Shown here: piece by piece, positions 56,191 to 64,000 of the stretch | How positions within the stretch are numbered: position 1 is the first letter of the stretch | Layout: every line of letters starts with the position of its first letter | Origin: an uncultured Ellagibacter sp. | Lineage (GTDB): Bacteria; Actinomycetota; Coriobacteriia; Coriobacteriales; Eggerthellaceae | NCBI GenBank assembly: GCA_934663775.1 | Contig: CAKUKU010000004.1 | Coordinates: 62,001 to 126,000 of the forward strand | DNA: 64,000 nucleotides | Direction of reading: 5' to 3' | Notes under the pieces: model-generated | Seen by the model: only the letters and a program-made list of their open reading frames with translations | The model's database searches: none | What the model was told of the DNA's origin: nothing | Program-made: the position numbers and the translations under genes

Positions 56191-57114
56191 TTACAAGTTT
56201 TTCCGAACCCATTCAATGTTGGATATGATAGTCGCAATCAGTTCATCAACGTCATCGAATACGCGCATCGGGCGCAGAAACGCGACAAAATCAAGTTCGA
56301 TGGCGCACCCGTAGATGTCTCCTGAAAAATCAAGCAGATGCGCCTCGCAGTTCGCCGTCGCGCGATCGGCGAACGTCGCCGCAACGCCCATGTTGACCGC
56401 AGCCTTGTAGCGCTTCCCGTCGACGATCGCGTAAGCCGCATAAACCCCGTCGCCGATGGCCCGAAATTCATCGGAGATCGAAAGGTTGGCCGTGCGAATC
56501 CCCATCTGCGCGCCTTCGCCGCGACCGGCAACCACCGTACCCTGCACGCTCCAGGGATGACCGAGCAGCTCGTTCGCCTCTTCGACCGATCCCTGGGCAA
56601 GCAGCCCCCTGATACGCGTGGCGCTTACAGGAGCGCCTTTCAGGCAAAGCAAGTCGTGAGCGAAAACAGAGCATGCATGCGCCGAGCCCCACGAGCGCAA
56701 CGTCTCCGCCGTACCCGAAGCACGCAAGCCGAAACGAAATCCCTGGCCTACGTGAATACTTGCCGGAGCGTGCAAGCCGAACGTCCATTCCAGGAAATCC
56801 TCCGGCGAAAGCGCTGCGAACTCACGCGTGAAAGGGAGCACCGCGACTAAGTCGACGCCCGATGCAGCGAGCGCTTCGATGCGCCTTTCATTCGTCATGA
56901 GCTTGCGCAACTCGCTCGGGCGGAAAAGCTCGTCAGGGTCGCGATCGAATGTAAGGGCGAACGAGGACGTCCCGCGGCTGCGCGCATCCTCAACAGCATC
57001 TAAGATGAGCTCCCTATGTCCCGCATGTATGCCGTCGAAGACGCCGAATACGCAGGTTGCACCATAAAAGCGATCGCGATTGAAAGCCTTGTCAATCTTA
57101 AATATCTCCGCCAC
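56191..57114 (-). CDS. ribF: Riboflavin kinase/FAD synthetase
   Basis: Bifunctional enzyme making FMN and FAD. The N-terminal nucleotidyltransferase part has GVFDGIHAGHRELI and PVSATRIRGLL; the C-terminal flavokinase part has GIRTANLSI (usual GxPTAN, with Arg in place of Pro). 307 residues. The start is GTG at 57114 with GGGAG upstream, overlapping the truB end by 17 bases. It is the last gene of the nusA operon. Confidence 0.94.
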   Translation of the reverse strand: MAEIFKIDKAFNRDRFYGATCVFGVFDGIHAGHRELILDAVEDARSRGTSSFALTFDRDPDELFRPSELRKLMTNERRIEALAASGVDLVAVLPFTREFAALSPEDFLEWTFGLHAPASIHVGQGFRFGLRASGTAETLRSWGSAHACSVFAHDLLCLKGAPVSATRIRGLLAQGSVEEANELLGHPWSVQGTVVAGRGEGAQMGIRTANLSISDEFRAIGDGVYAAYAIVDGKRYKAAVNMGVAATFADRATANCEAHLLDFSGDIYGCAIELDFVAFLRPMRVFDDVDELIATIISNIEWVRKNL

Positions 57115-58117
57115 GTCTTACTCCCGTCTGGAAAATGCAACACGTTGCATAGCGTCTCCGCTCTCGCTCGTAAGCGTATATGCCCGCAAGCTTGTTGTCG
57201 AGAATAACGGCGACTTTCTCCCCATCTTCGGGCTCGGAATCGCTAACGCGCACTCCCGCCGTGCAGGCGCAAAGCTCTGCCGCGGCACTCGCGTGCCGGC
57301 GCTCGCAAAGCTCGATGCTCGACTCGGGAAGCGGATTGCCATTTGCAACCAAGCGAGCAGCGAGGTCGTTAAGATATGCGAAGCGGAACCCGAGAAGCTT
57401 CACCGGGTCGAGTGCCGCATCTGTCCCCATGCGCTCGAGCGCTTCGAGGCTCACGCAGTCATCCAGCGTCAAAAGCCCCGCACGCGTGCGCCGAAGGGCG
57501 CTCACATGCGCAGGACAGCCAACTGCCACGCCGATATCACGGGCAAGCGCGCGAATGTAGGTTCCTTTAGAAACATGGAAGTCCACATCCCATGACACCG
57601 GTACATCGCCATCACCTGGAACGATACCGGCAAGCGTCGCTGAATAGACCTCTATCTCGCGCGGCGTCAAGTCGATGATGCGGCCCTTTCGCGCGGCGTC
57701 GCACGCCTTGACGCCGCCAACTTTCACGGCGGAATACGCAGGGGGCATCTGCTTCTGGGGGCCGACGAAGCGAGCAAGCATTTCGCGAACATACAGCTCG
57801 TCGAACGCGCCGATCGGAACATCACCATGTTTTACAGGATCGCCGTCCACGTCGTCGGTATCGGTTCCCACGCCGAAAGCGATGCGAACGCGGTAGTGCT
57901 TGTCATGACCGACCATGTAGTTGTCGAGCCTGGTCGCAGGCCCAACGCACACGCAGAGAACCCCCGACGCCAGCGGGTCGAGCGTGCCCGTGTGCCCCAC
58001 GCGCCGCTCCCCGAAGATCCGCCTGACCCGATTGACCACATCGTGCGAGCTCATGCCCGACGGCTTATCCACTCCCACGACGAGCGAAAGCCCCGACTGC
58101 CCTCTCTTTGCTGCCAC
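57098..58117 (-). CDS. truB: tRNA pseudouridine-55 synthase TruB
   Basis: Isomerises U55 in the tRNA T loop. VDKPSGMSSHDVVNRVRR and GHTGTLDPLASGVL (catalytic Asp) are the signature regions; KGTYIRALARDIG follows. 339 residues, with a C-terminal PUA-like domain. The start is GTG at 58117, five bases after AAAGGGG. It is followed immediately by ribF. Confidence 0.95.
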   Translation of the reverse strand: MAAKRGQSGLSLVVGVDKPSGMSSHDVVNRVRRIFGERRVGHTGTLDPLASGVLCVCVGPATRLDNYMVGHDKHYRVRIAFGVGTDTDDVDGDPVKHGDVPIGAFDELYVREMLARFVGPQKQMPPAYSAVKVGGVKACDAARKGRIIDLTPREIEVYSATLAGIVPGDGDVPVSWDVDFHVSKGTYIRALARDIGVAVGCPAHVSALRRTRAGLLTLDDCVSLEALERMGTDAALDPVKLLGFRFAYLNDLAARLVANGNPLPESSIELCERRHASAAAELCACTAGVRVSDSEPEDGEKVAVILDNKLAGIYAYERERRRYATCCIFQTGVRRGGDI

Positions 58118-58139
58118 GTAAACCCCTTTTATGCATCAA

Positions 58140-58224
58140 GAAAGCGGGGACGCGCCCGCTTTCATCACAATCTTTATCGCTAGCCGCATCGGCTCATTCA
58201 AGATGACGCACGCTGAATGAGCCG
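58140..58224 (-). terminator. Two hairpins between coaD and truB
   Basis: GAAAGCGGG/CCCGCTTTC (58140-58148 with 58155-58163) and CGGCTCATTCA with its complement (58190-58200 and 58214-58224). Neither has a good U-tract, so they may reduce rather than end readthrough into truB-ribF. Confidence 0.5.
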
Positions 58225-58257
58225 CACCGATGAGCGGAAGCGGCCGAAGCGCATATC

Positions 58258-58737
58258 TTAAGCGAACTTCTCGCGCAGTGCGCATTCGACGCACGGCGGC
58301 ACGAAGTCCCCAACGCTTCCCCCCATCGCCGCAACCTCGCGAACGACCGATGAGGATAAATACATATGCTGCGGAGTCGACATGATGAACAGCGTCTCAA
58401 GTTCGTGATCAAGCTGGTAGTTGATCGCCGTCATCTGAAATTCATACTCGAAGTCGGTGATGGCGCGCAAGCCCTTGACGACGGCAGTCGCCCCCACCTT
58501 ATGCGCGAAATCGACGAGCAGCCCATTGAACGGCTCGACGCGAACATTCTCGAGCCCGCGAGTCGCTTCCCGCACGAGTTCCACACGCTCGTCAAGGGAG
58601 AACAGCGGCTTTTTCTTCGCTGACTCAGCCACGGCGACGATGACCTCGTCGACAAGTTGAGAAGCTCGGGTGATGACGTCGAGGTGCCCTACCGTGATCG
58701 GATCGAACGTGCCGGGCGTCAATGCGCATTTCACCAT
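58258..58737 (-). CDS. coaD: Phosphopantetheine adenylyltransferase
   Basis: Fourth step of CoA synthesis: ATP plus 4'-phosphopantetheine gives dephospho-CoA. PGTFDPITVGHLD (T/HxGH motif) and MYLSSSVVREVA (the ISSTxxR-type motif) are intact. 159 residues. It lies between nrnA and truB, an unusual place, since this slot is normally empty in the nusA-infB operon. Confidence 0.96.
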   Translation of the reverse strand: MVKCALTPGTFDPITVGHLDVITRASQLVDEVIVAVAESAKKKPLFSLDERVELVREATRGLENVRVEPFNGLLVDFAHKVGATAVVKGLRAITDFEYEFQMTAINYQLDHELETLFIMSTPQHMYLSSSVVREVAAMGGSVGDFVPPCVECALREKFA

Positions 58738-58770
58738 GGGCGTATCCCTCTCCTGAGTCTAGCTAATCGA

Positions 58771-59754
58771 TTAAAGCGCCTGCTCAATGGCCTTTTCAAC
58801 CCTCACAAGGGCGCCTTCGATAGGCCCCTCAACAGAAAAGCCCGCGGCCGCCTTGTGCCCTCCGCCGCCGAACTCGTTCGCGATAGCGGCGACGTCGGTG
58901 TCGTCCTTCGCGCGGAAACTACCGCGAATAGTGCCCGCCTGCTCGCGCAACATGCAGGCCACGCGAACGCCTGCAATCGAGCGAAGCACGTCGACGAGCG
59001 CCTCGGCGTCAGCCTTCACAGCGTGGCACTTCTCGAAATCGCGCTGCGTGATGTAGCTGATTGCAGCCTGCCCGCCGCAGAAGAGCTTCATGTGCTTGAT
59101 CGCACATGCCTCCAACATGACGGAGGCAACGCTGCGGTTTTGGAACACCTCGCGCGAGACGTACGACGCATCGACCCCCGCGGTAATCATCTCGGAAGCC
59201 GAGGCGAATGCACGTGAGTCAGCGTTTTGATATTGAAAGCGCCCGGTGTCGGTGACGAGCCCCGTGTATGCGCACAAAGCGATGTCGCCCGTGTTGTCGA
59301 CGCGCATGCATTTGGAAAGTTCCCAGATGAGCATGGTGGTCGCCGCCATCGCCGGATTGCAAAACGTGATGGTGGTCATCGCTTCGGGATAGGCGTGATG
59401 GTCAAGTGTGATTGAATACTCCGCCTCGTCGAGCAGATGCGCTGCATCCCCGATGCGCTCGCGGTTGGGAACGTCGACGGCGATGAACGTGCCGACATGC
59501 CCCATGAAGTCGCGAGCGTAAATCATGTCCTCGATACCCGGAAGGAAAGAAAGGCGCACGTCGGGCTTTTCCGCCTTCGCCAGCACACACGTCACCTTCT
59601 TGCCGAGCTTTCGCAGGATGCCCGCCAATGCGAGTTGCGAGCCCAGGCAATCGCCGTCGGGGCTCACATGCCCGCAGATGACGTAGTCGTCGTGCGATTT
59701 CAGCACCGCGGCGACCTCGGTGAGCGAAACGTTCGTTTGGGGAGTCACCTGCAT
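58771..59754 (-). CDS. nrnA: DHH-family phosphoesterase NrnA-like (nanoRNase/pAp phosphatase)
   Basis: Degrades 2-5 nucleotide RNAs and dephosphorylates pAp in characterised relatives. CGHVSPDGDCLGSQLAL (DxD metal site), ITLDHHAYPEA (the DHH motif) and NEFGGGGHKAAAGF (DHHA1 RNA-binding loop) are all visible. 327 residues. Its ATG lies two bases after the rbfA stop; the rbfA-nrnA-truB order is conserved. Confidence 0.93.
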   Translation of the reverse strand: MQVTPQTNVSLTEVAAVLKSHDDYVICGHVSPDGDCLGSQLALAGILRKLGKKVTCVLAKAEKPDVRLSFLPGIEDMIYARDFMGHVGTFIAVDVPNRERIGDAAHLLDEAEYSITLDHHAYPEAMTTITFCNPAMAATTMLIWELSKCMRVDNTGDIALCAYTGLVTDTGRFQYQNADSRAFASASEMITAGVDASYVSREVFQNRSVASVMLEACAIKHMKLFCGGQAAISYITQRDFEKCHAVKADAEALVDVLRSIAGVRVACMLREQAGTIRGSFRAKDDTDVAAIANEFGGGGHKAAAGFSVEGPIEGALVRVEKAIEQAL

Positions 59755-59755
59755 G

Positions 59756-60133
59756 CTAGGCGTCCTCTTCTTCCTCTTTCACGATGACGGGCGGACGTGC
59801 CGCCTCGCGCGCGAGCGCGCCGGCAATGCGCTCGGCCGTGTCGACGCTGCGATCGAGCATGAAGCGCAGCTCGGGCGCCACGCGCCACGAAAGGCGGCGC
59901 GCCATGAGCGAGCGGATACGCCCGCTCGCCCGCGTGAAAGCCTCGGCGACCTGGTCGTAGCGCTCTTTTTCCGCCGAGTAGTACACGTTGCACACGCTAC
60001 GATCGAACGAAACCTCGCAGCCTGTGATCGTGACCAACGACAGCTTCGGGTCGGAGATGTCGAACAGGAGGATGCTCGCGATGACTTCGCGTGCCTGCTC
60101 GTTGACCTTGCGGCTGGAAGAACCTTGTTTCAC
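59756..60133 (-). CDS. rbfA: Ribosome-binding factor A
   Basis: 30S maturation factor with a KH-like fold. SRKVNEQAREVIASILL, DPKLSLVTITGCEVS and LRFMLDRSVDTAERI match the family. 125 residues. The start is GTG at 60133 with GGGGGT upstream. It follows infB by nine bases. Confidence 0.93.
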   Translation of the reverse strand: MKQGSSSRKVNEQAREVIASILLFDISDPKLSLVTITGCEVSFDRSVCNVYYSAEKERYDQVAEAFTRASGRIRSLMARRLSWRVAPELRFMLDRSVDTAERIAGALAREAARPPVIVKEEEEDA

Positions 60134-60142
60134 AGCTACCCC

Positions 60143-62899
60143 CTACTCCGTGCGCTCGACCTCTTTGACGACGTAACCCTCGATGGTATCGCCCACCTTG
60201 AGGTCCTGGTACCCGTTGATGCCGATGCCGCATTCGTAGCCCTGCTTGACCGACTTCACGTCGTCCTTGAAGCGACGCAGGCTGGCAATTTCGCCTTCGA
60301 AGATGACGGTGCCGTCGCGAACGATGCGCACCTTGTCCTCGCGATGGATCTCGCCCTCGGTGATGTAGCAGCCTGCAATCGTGCCCACCTTGGGAACCTT
60401 GAACGTCTCGCGAATCTCGGCGATGCCGGTGTCCTCTTCGACGATGTCGGGGGAAAGCAGGCCGACCCGCGCGGCATTGATATCCTCGATGGCCTGGTAG
60501 ATAACGCGATACAGGCGGATGTCGACTTTTTCCTTCTCGGCCTGCTGCTTGGACTTGCCGGTCGGACGGACGTTGAAGCCGATGATGATGGCGTCCGATG
60601 CCGCAGCGAGGGTGACATCAGTTTCGGTGATGCCGCCGACGGCGGAGTGCACGATGTTGATGCGCACCTCGGACTGATCCATCTTCTCGAAGGCGTCGCG
60701 CAAAGCCTCGATTGAGCCCTGAACGTCGGCCTTCACGATGAGGTTCAGGTCGGTCTGCTTGCCCTCCTCAATGCGGCTGAACAGGTCGTCGAGGCTCATG
60801 TGCGACTTCGTCTCCTGCTCGGCGAGACGTGCTCGCAGCGCGCGCTCCTCGGCGAGCTTGCGGGCATCGCGCTCGTCCTCGAACACGCGGAACTCGTCGC
60901 CCGCGGTCGGTACGCTGTTCAGGCCCAAGATCTCGACCGGGTCGGCGGGACCGGCGGAATCGACGTGCTTGCCGCGCGGATCGATGAGCGCGCGGACGCG
61001 GCCGTAGGACGTGCCCGCGACGACGGTGTCGCCGGGATGCAGCGTGCCGCGATGGACGAGCACGGTCGCAACCGGGCCGCGGCCCTTGTCGAGATTCGCC
61101 TCGATGACGTAGCCGGACGCCTCGGCGTCGGGGTTCGCCTTGAGCTCGAGCACGTCGGCCTGAAGAAGAATCGTCTCAAGCAGGTCGTCGATATGGAGCT
61201 TCTTCTTCGCGGAGACCTCGACGAACATGTTCTTGCCGCCCCACTCTTCGGGAATGACGCCATGCTCCACGAGCTCCTGGCGAACGCGGTCGGGGTTCGC
61301 ACCGGGCTTGTCGATCTTGTTCACCGCGACGACGATGGGAACATCCGCCGCCTTCGCGTGGTTGATTGCCTCGATGGTCTGCGGCATGACGCCGTCGTCG
61401 GCAGCGACGACGAGCACGATGACGTCGGTCACCTGAGCACCGCGGGCACGCATAGCGGTAAACGCCTCGTGACCAGGAGTATCAATGAAGGTAATCTGGC
61501 GGCCGTCGATGTTGACAATGGAAGCGCCGATATGCTGGGTGATGCCGCCCGCCTCGCCCGCAGCGACGCCGGTGTGGCGAATCGCGTCGAGCAGCGAGGT
61601 CTTGCCGTGGTCAACATGGCCCATGACGGTCACGACCGGCGGGCGCGGCTTCAAGTCTTCCTCGGAGTCGTGATAGACGACGGCGTATTCCTCTTCAGGG
61701 GAGACAACGCGAACCTTGCGGCCCATGTCGTCAGCGATGAGCTCGATGAGCTCATCGGACATGGACTGCGTGAGCGTCAAAACCTGACCGAGCATGAACA
61801 GGCGCTTGATGACGTCGTTGGGCTGCACGCCGAGCAACTCGGCGAACTTGGCAACGGTAGCGCCCTGGGGAATCTCGACCACGGAGTCGTCGAGCACAAG
61901 CGTGGGATCGAGGCCCTTCTGGATGGCCTCCATCTCCATGCGCTCGCGCGCCTCCGCCTGGCGCTTCTCCTTGCGCTTCTTGCGGCGGCCCTCGCCCTCA
62001 TGGGAGTTCGCGGCGGCGACGGCGGCACGCGCCTCGGCGAGCACCTTGTCGCGCTGGAGCTTTTCGGCCTGGACGGCCATCTGGGCGTAGCGATCCTCGC
62101 CCTGGTTCTGGGTTTGGTTCTCGAGCTCGGGAACGACCTGCTCGATATGGTTGCGCTTGCCCTTCTTGGGACCGCGCTCCCCCTTCGCGCCTCGACCTGC
62201 GCGTTCAGGTTTGGGCTTGTTCGTCTGATCGGCCTTCTGAGCCTCGATGCGCTGTTTCTCGGACTCGATCTGGGAAAGCAGCGAGCTGAAGTTCGAGGAC
62301 TTCTTGGACGTGAGCACGGGAGCCGGGCCCTTGTGCTGGGGCTGCGATTTGGAAGACTTCTTGCCGCGAGAGCGAAGCGCCTCTTCGACGGCCTGCTTCT
62401 TCGCGACCTCGGCCGCCATCTTGGCAGCGCGGGCCTTCGCGCGGGCCTCGGCCTTCTCGCGGGCGACGCGCTCCTTCTCGGACTCGATCTGGCTTGCGAG
62501 ACCTTCGAAACCGCTGCTCACCGGGGCCTTCTTGGGAGCGTGCTTGACGTTTTCGCCCTTCCGCTCGCCCTCGGAGACGCCGCTCCTGCGGGCACGCTCG
62601 GCCTCGCGCTCGGCGCGCTCCTTCTCGACCGCAGCTCGGCGCTCGGCCTCCTCTTCGGCCTTCTTGCGCTTCTGCTCTGCCTTCTCCTCGGCAAGCTGTT
62701 TAGCTTCCTCGGCGTCGATTTTGCCGGCACGCTGCTTGATCTCGGGAGAGAGGCTCTTGCGGACTTTCTCAACGTAGGCATCGGCAAGCATGCTTGCATG
62801 GCTTTTCGCCGGTATCTTCATCTCATGCAACCGGTCGAGCAATTCCTTGCTCGTCATGTCAAACTCTTTCGCCAATTCATGTACTCGCATGCTGGCCAT
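60143..62899 (-). CDS. infB: Translation initiation factor IF-2
   Basis: GTPase that delivers fMet-tRNA to the 30S subunit. IF2_N motif at the start ([20 protein letters not shown]), then a long Lys/Glu/Arg/Ala-rich segment (about 60-340), a second IF2_N-like part, and the GTPase core ([33 protein letters not shown]), followed by domains II-IV. 918 residues. GAGGAG precedes the ATG. It lies downstream of nusA and rnpM. Confidence 0.97.
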   Translation of the reverse strand: MASMRVHELAKEFDMTSKELLDRLHEMKIPAKSHASMLADAYVEKVRKSLSPEIKQRAGKIDAEEAKQLAEEKAEQKRKKAEEEAERRAAVEKERAEREAERARRSGVSEGERKGENVKHAPKKAPVSSGFEGLASQIESEKERVAREKAEARAKARAAKMAAEVAKKQAVEEALRSRGKKSSKSQPQHKGPAPVLTSKKSSNFSSLLSQIESEKQRIEAQKADQTNKPKPERAGRGAKGERGPKKGKRNHIEQVVPELENQTQNQGEDRYAQMAVQAEKLQRDKVLAEARAAVAAANSHEGEGRRKKRKEKRQAEARERMEMEAIQKGLDPTLVLDDSVVEIPQGATVAKFAELLGVQPNDVIKRLFMLGQVLTLTQSMSDELIELIADDMGRKVRVVSPEEEYAVVYHDSEEDLKPRPPVVTVMGHVDHGKTSLLDAIRHTGVAAGEAGGITQHIGASIVNIDGRQITFIDTPGHEAFTAMRARGAQVTDVIVLVVAADDGVMPQTIEAINHAKAADVPIVVAVNKIDKPGANPDRVRQELVEHGVIPEEWGGKNMFVEVSAKKKLHIDDLLETILLQADVLELKANPDAEASGYVIEANLDKGRGPVATVLVHRGTLHPGDTVVAGTSYGRVRALIDPRGKHVDSAGPADPVEILGLNSVPTAGDEFRVFEDERDARKLAEERALRARLAEQETKSHMSLDDLFSRIEEGKQTDLNLIVKADVQGSIEALRDAFEKMDQSEVRINIVHSAVGGITETDVTLAAASDAIIIGFNVRPTGKSKQQAEKEKVDIRLYRVIYQAIEDINAARVGLLSPDIVEEDTGIAEIRETFKVPKVGTIAGCYITEGEIHREDKVRIVRDGTVIFEGEIASLRRFKDDVKSVKQGYECGIGINGYQDLKVGDTIEGYVVKEVERTE

Positions 62900-62911
62900 G
62901 TACCACTCCTC

Positions 62912-63208
62912 TTATTCTCTTCCGACGCAACGGCTCGTGTCGCGAGACATCTCGCCGGCAATGCGCTCTAAATCCTGCTCACCGAGCTTCGTGCGAAGCG
63001 CTCGGTCAAGTTTTCCTGCCTTGCGTGCAGCGGCAAAGCACTCCGCGGAGCACACGTAGGCTCCGCGTCCGGGGGCACGCCCTGTGGGATCGAAGGAAAC
63101 GACTCCCTCAGGCGAGCGAACGATGCGCAGAAGCGCGCGCTTCGCGTCGGCTGCACCGCAGGCAACGCAGGTGCGCTGCTTTTTCTTTGTCGGTGTCGTC
63201 TGTGCCAT
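62912..63208 (-). CDS. rnpM: YlxR/RnpM-type RNA-binding protein
   Basis: 98 residues: RTCVACGAADAKRALLRIVR and GRGAYVCSAECFAAARKAGK are the two halves of the YlxR fold. In Bacillus the homologue binds RNase P RNA and modulates its activity. The ATG at 63208 (MAQTTPTKKK) is preferred; the frame extends to a TTG at 63220. It lies in the canonical nusA-ylxR-infB position. Confidence 0.9.
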   Translation of the reverse strand: MAQTTPTKKKQRTCVACGAADAKRALLRIVRSPEGVVSFDPTGRAPGRGAYVCSAECFAAARKAGKLDRALRTKLGEQDLERIAGEMSRDTSRCVGRE

Positions 63209-63234
63209 TGTACGCCCCAACTGCCTCGCCGCGC

Positions 63235-64000
63235 CTAGCGCTCATCTTCCATTTCGGCGTGAATGCCGCAGAAGCGGCTGCCGGGACGCGCATGGTTGCG
63301 GCAGCGGTTGCCCGCTTCGTCCTCGAAGGCGCACAAGCCCTCTTCGTCGTCTTCCACCTCGTCCTCGTCGATGAGGACATTGTCGTTGCGAAGGGGTGCG
63401 CCCGCGAAGCTCGCGCTCTTGATGTCGATGTGCCATCCGGTAAGGCGTGCGGCGAGGCGGGCGTTCTGGCCCTCCTTGCCGATGGCGAGCGAGAGCTGGT
63501 CGTCGGGAACGACGACGGTCGCGTAGTTGTTCTCCTCGTCGATGACGACCTTAGTCACCTTCGCGGGCGAAAGCGCGTTGGCCACATAGATCGCGGGGTC
63601 CTCGTTCCACTGGATGACGTCGACGCGCTCGTTGCGCAGCTCCTCGACGACCATGCGCACGCGACTGCCCTTCGGGCCGACGCAGGCGCCGACCGGGTCG
63701 AGGTTGCGCTCGCGGGAGGCGACGGCAACCTTGGAGCGGGCGCCCGGCTCGCGAGCGATCGACTTGATCTCGACGACGCCATCGTAGATCTCGGGAACTT
63801 CGATCTCGAAGAGGCGACGGATGAGGTCGGGGTGCGTGCGCGAGACGATGATGGACGGGCGCTGCTGGTCGCCGCGGGCGCGCGGAAGGTCGCTCGCAGG
63901 ATCGCGCACGTCGATGATCAGCACCTTCAAGCGCTGGTTGTGACGATAGTGCTCGTTGCTCGGGCGCTCGTTGCGCTCGTTGGGGTAGCGCTTCAAATCG
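63235..64000 (-). CDS. nusA: Transcription factor NusA, C-terminal part (cut by window edge)
   Basis: Pausing/termination/antitermination factor. The visible 254 residues include the end of the S1-linked region, KH1 ([34 protein letters not shown]) and KH2 ([20 protein letters not shown]). After KH2 there is an acidic linker and a Cys/His cluster, C-x9-C-x2-H-x7-C-x2-H (63238-63333), that could bind zinc, instead of E. coli-type acidic repeats. The frame continues past base 64000, so the N-terminal domain is outside the window. Confidence 0.93.
   Translation of the reverse strand, partial: DLKRYPNERNERPSNEHYRHNQRLKVLIIDVRDPASDLPRARGDQQRPSIIVSRTHPDLIRRLFEIEVPEIYDGVVEIKSIAREPGARSKVAVASRERNLDPVGACVGPKGSRVRMVVEELRNERVDVIQWNEDPAIYVANALSPAKVTKVVIDEENNYATVVVPDDQLSLAIGKEGQNARLAARLTGWHIDIKSASFAGAPLRNDNVLIDEDEVEDDEEGLCAFEDEAGNRCRNHARPGSRFCGIHAEMEDER

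Overview
The window is GC-rich, almost entirely coding, and dominated by minus-strand operons. Its gene content points to an anaerobic actinobacterium of the class Coriobacteriia, most likely Eggerthellaceae (Eggerthella/Slackia-like). Supporting this are an actinobacterial-type mIHF next to gmk and rpoZ, a Tat-exported flavoprotein paired with a NrfH-like multiheme cytochrome, a LuxR regulator with a multi-pass membrane N-terminus, a ferredoxin-dependent 2-oxoacid oxidoreductase operon, and tRNA-Sec. I cannot name the species. No phage, insertion sequence, CRISPR array or rRNA is visible; the window is ordinary chromosome with a few accessory islands.

Layout. 1-7.8 kb: a minus-strand housekeeping string lepA, small membrane ORF, dusB, hemW, hrcA (with a CIRCE-like operator), dnaJ, rsmE, mtaB (cut at the left edge). 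8.1-12.9 kb: rpsT on the plus strand, with an unusual long tail, converging on comEA-comEC-holA. 13.1-15.5 kb: mihF-gmk-rpoZ-thiI. 15.8-25.9 kb: a complete UMP biosynthesis operon pyrR-pyrB-pyrC-carA-carB-pyrK-pyrD-pyrF, with a structured leader that looks like a PyrR-binding RNA and a hairpin at its end. 26-29.3 kb: ArsB/NhaD-type transporter, unknown membrane protein, formate/nitrite channel and, just upstream of that channel, tRNA-Sec. 29.5-32.3 kb: a hybrid sensor kinase with two periplasmic solute-binding domains. 32.5-38.4 kb: an XRE-cupin regulator, acyl-CoA synthetase, ParA/MinD-like ATPase and the four subunits of a 2-oxoacid:ferredoxin oxidoreductase in one operon.

38.5-42.2 kb: def-fmt-rsmB, where RsmB carries an extra basic low-complexity N-terminal region of about 285 residues. 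42.4-43.8 kb: NfeD and SPFH proteins. 44-47 kb: exported flavoprotein plus cytochrome c, beside a 5'-truncated luxR remnant. 47-51.5 kb: membrane protein-dnaG, dgt, rnhA. 51.6-55.6 kb: P1B-type ATPase with its DUF6110-type partner behind candidate DtxR-like boxes, and the membrane LuxR regulator. 55.7-64 kb: tatA, then the nusA-rnpM-infB-rbfA-nrnA-coaD-truB-ribF translation/RNA operon, with nusA cut at the right edge.

How the parts fit: most genes serve translation, RNA modification and pyrimidine synthesis. The accessory parts suggest anaerobic energy metabolism: ferredoxin-linked 2-oxoacid oxidation, formate exchange, selenocysteine use and an exported respiratory reductase. No defence or mobile system is apparent. 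The best leads are the regulator/synthetase/ATPase/oxidoreductase operon, the reductase pair with odd heme motifs, the metal ATPase without a CPx proline, and the lineage-specific tails on S20, RsmB and NusA.
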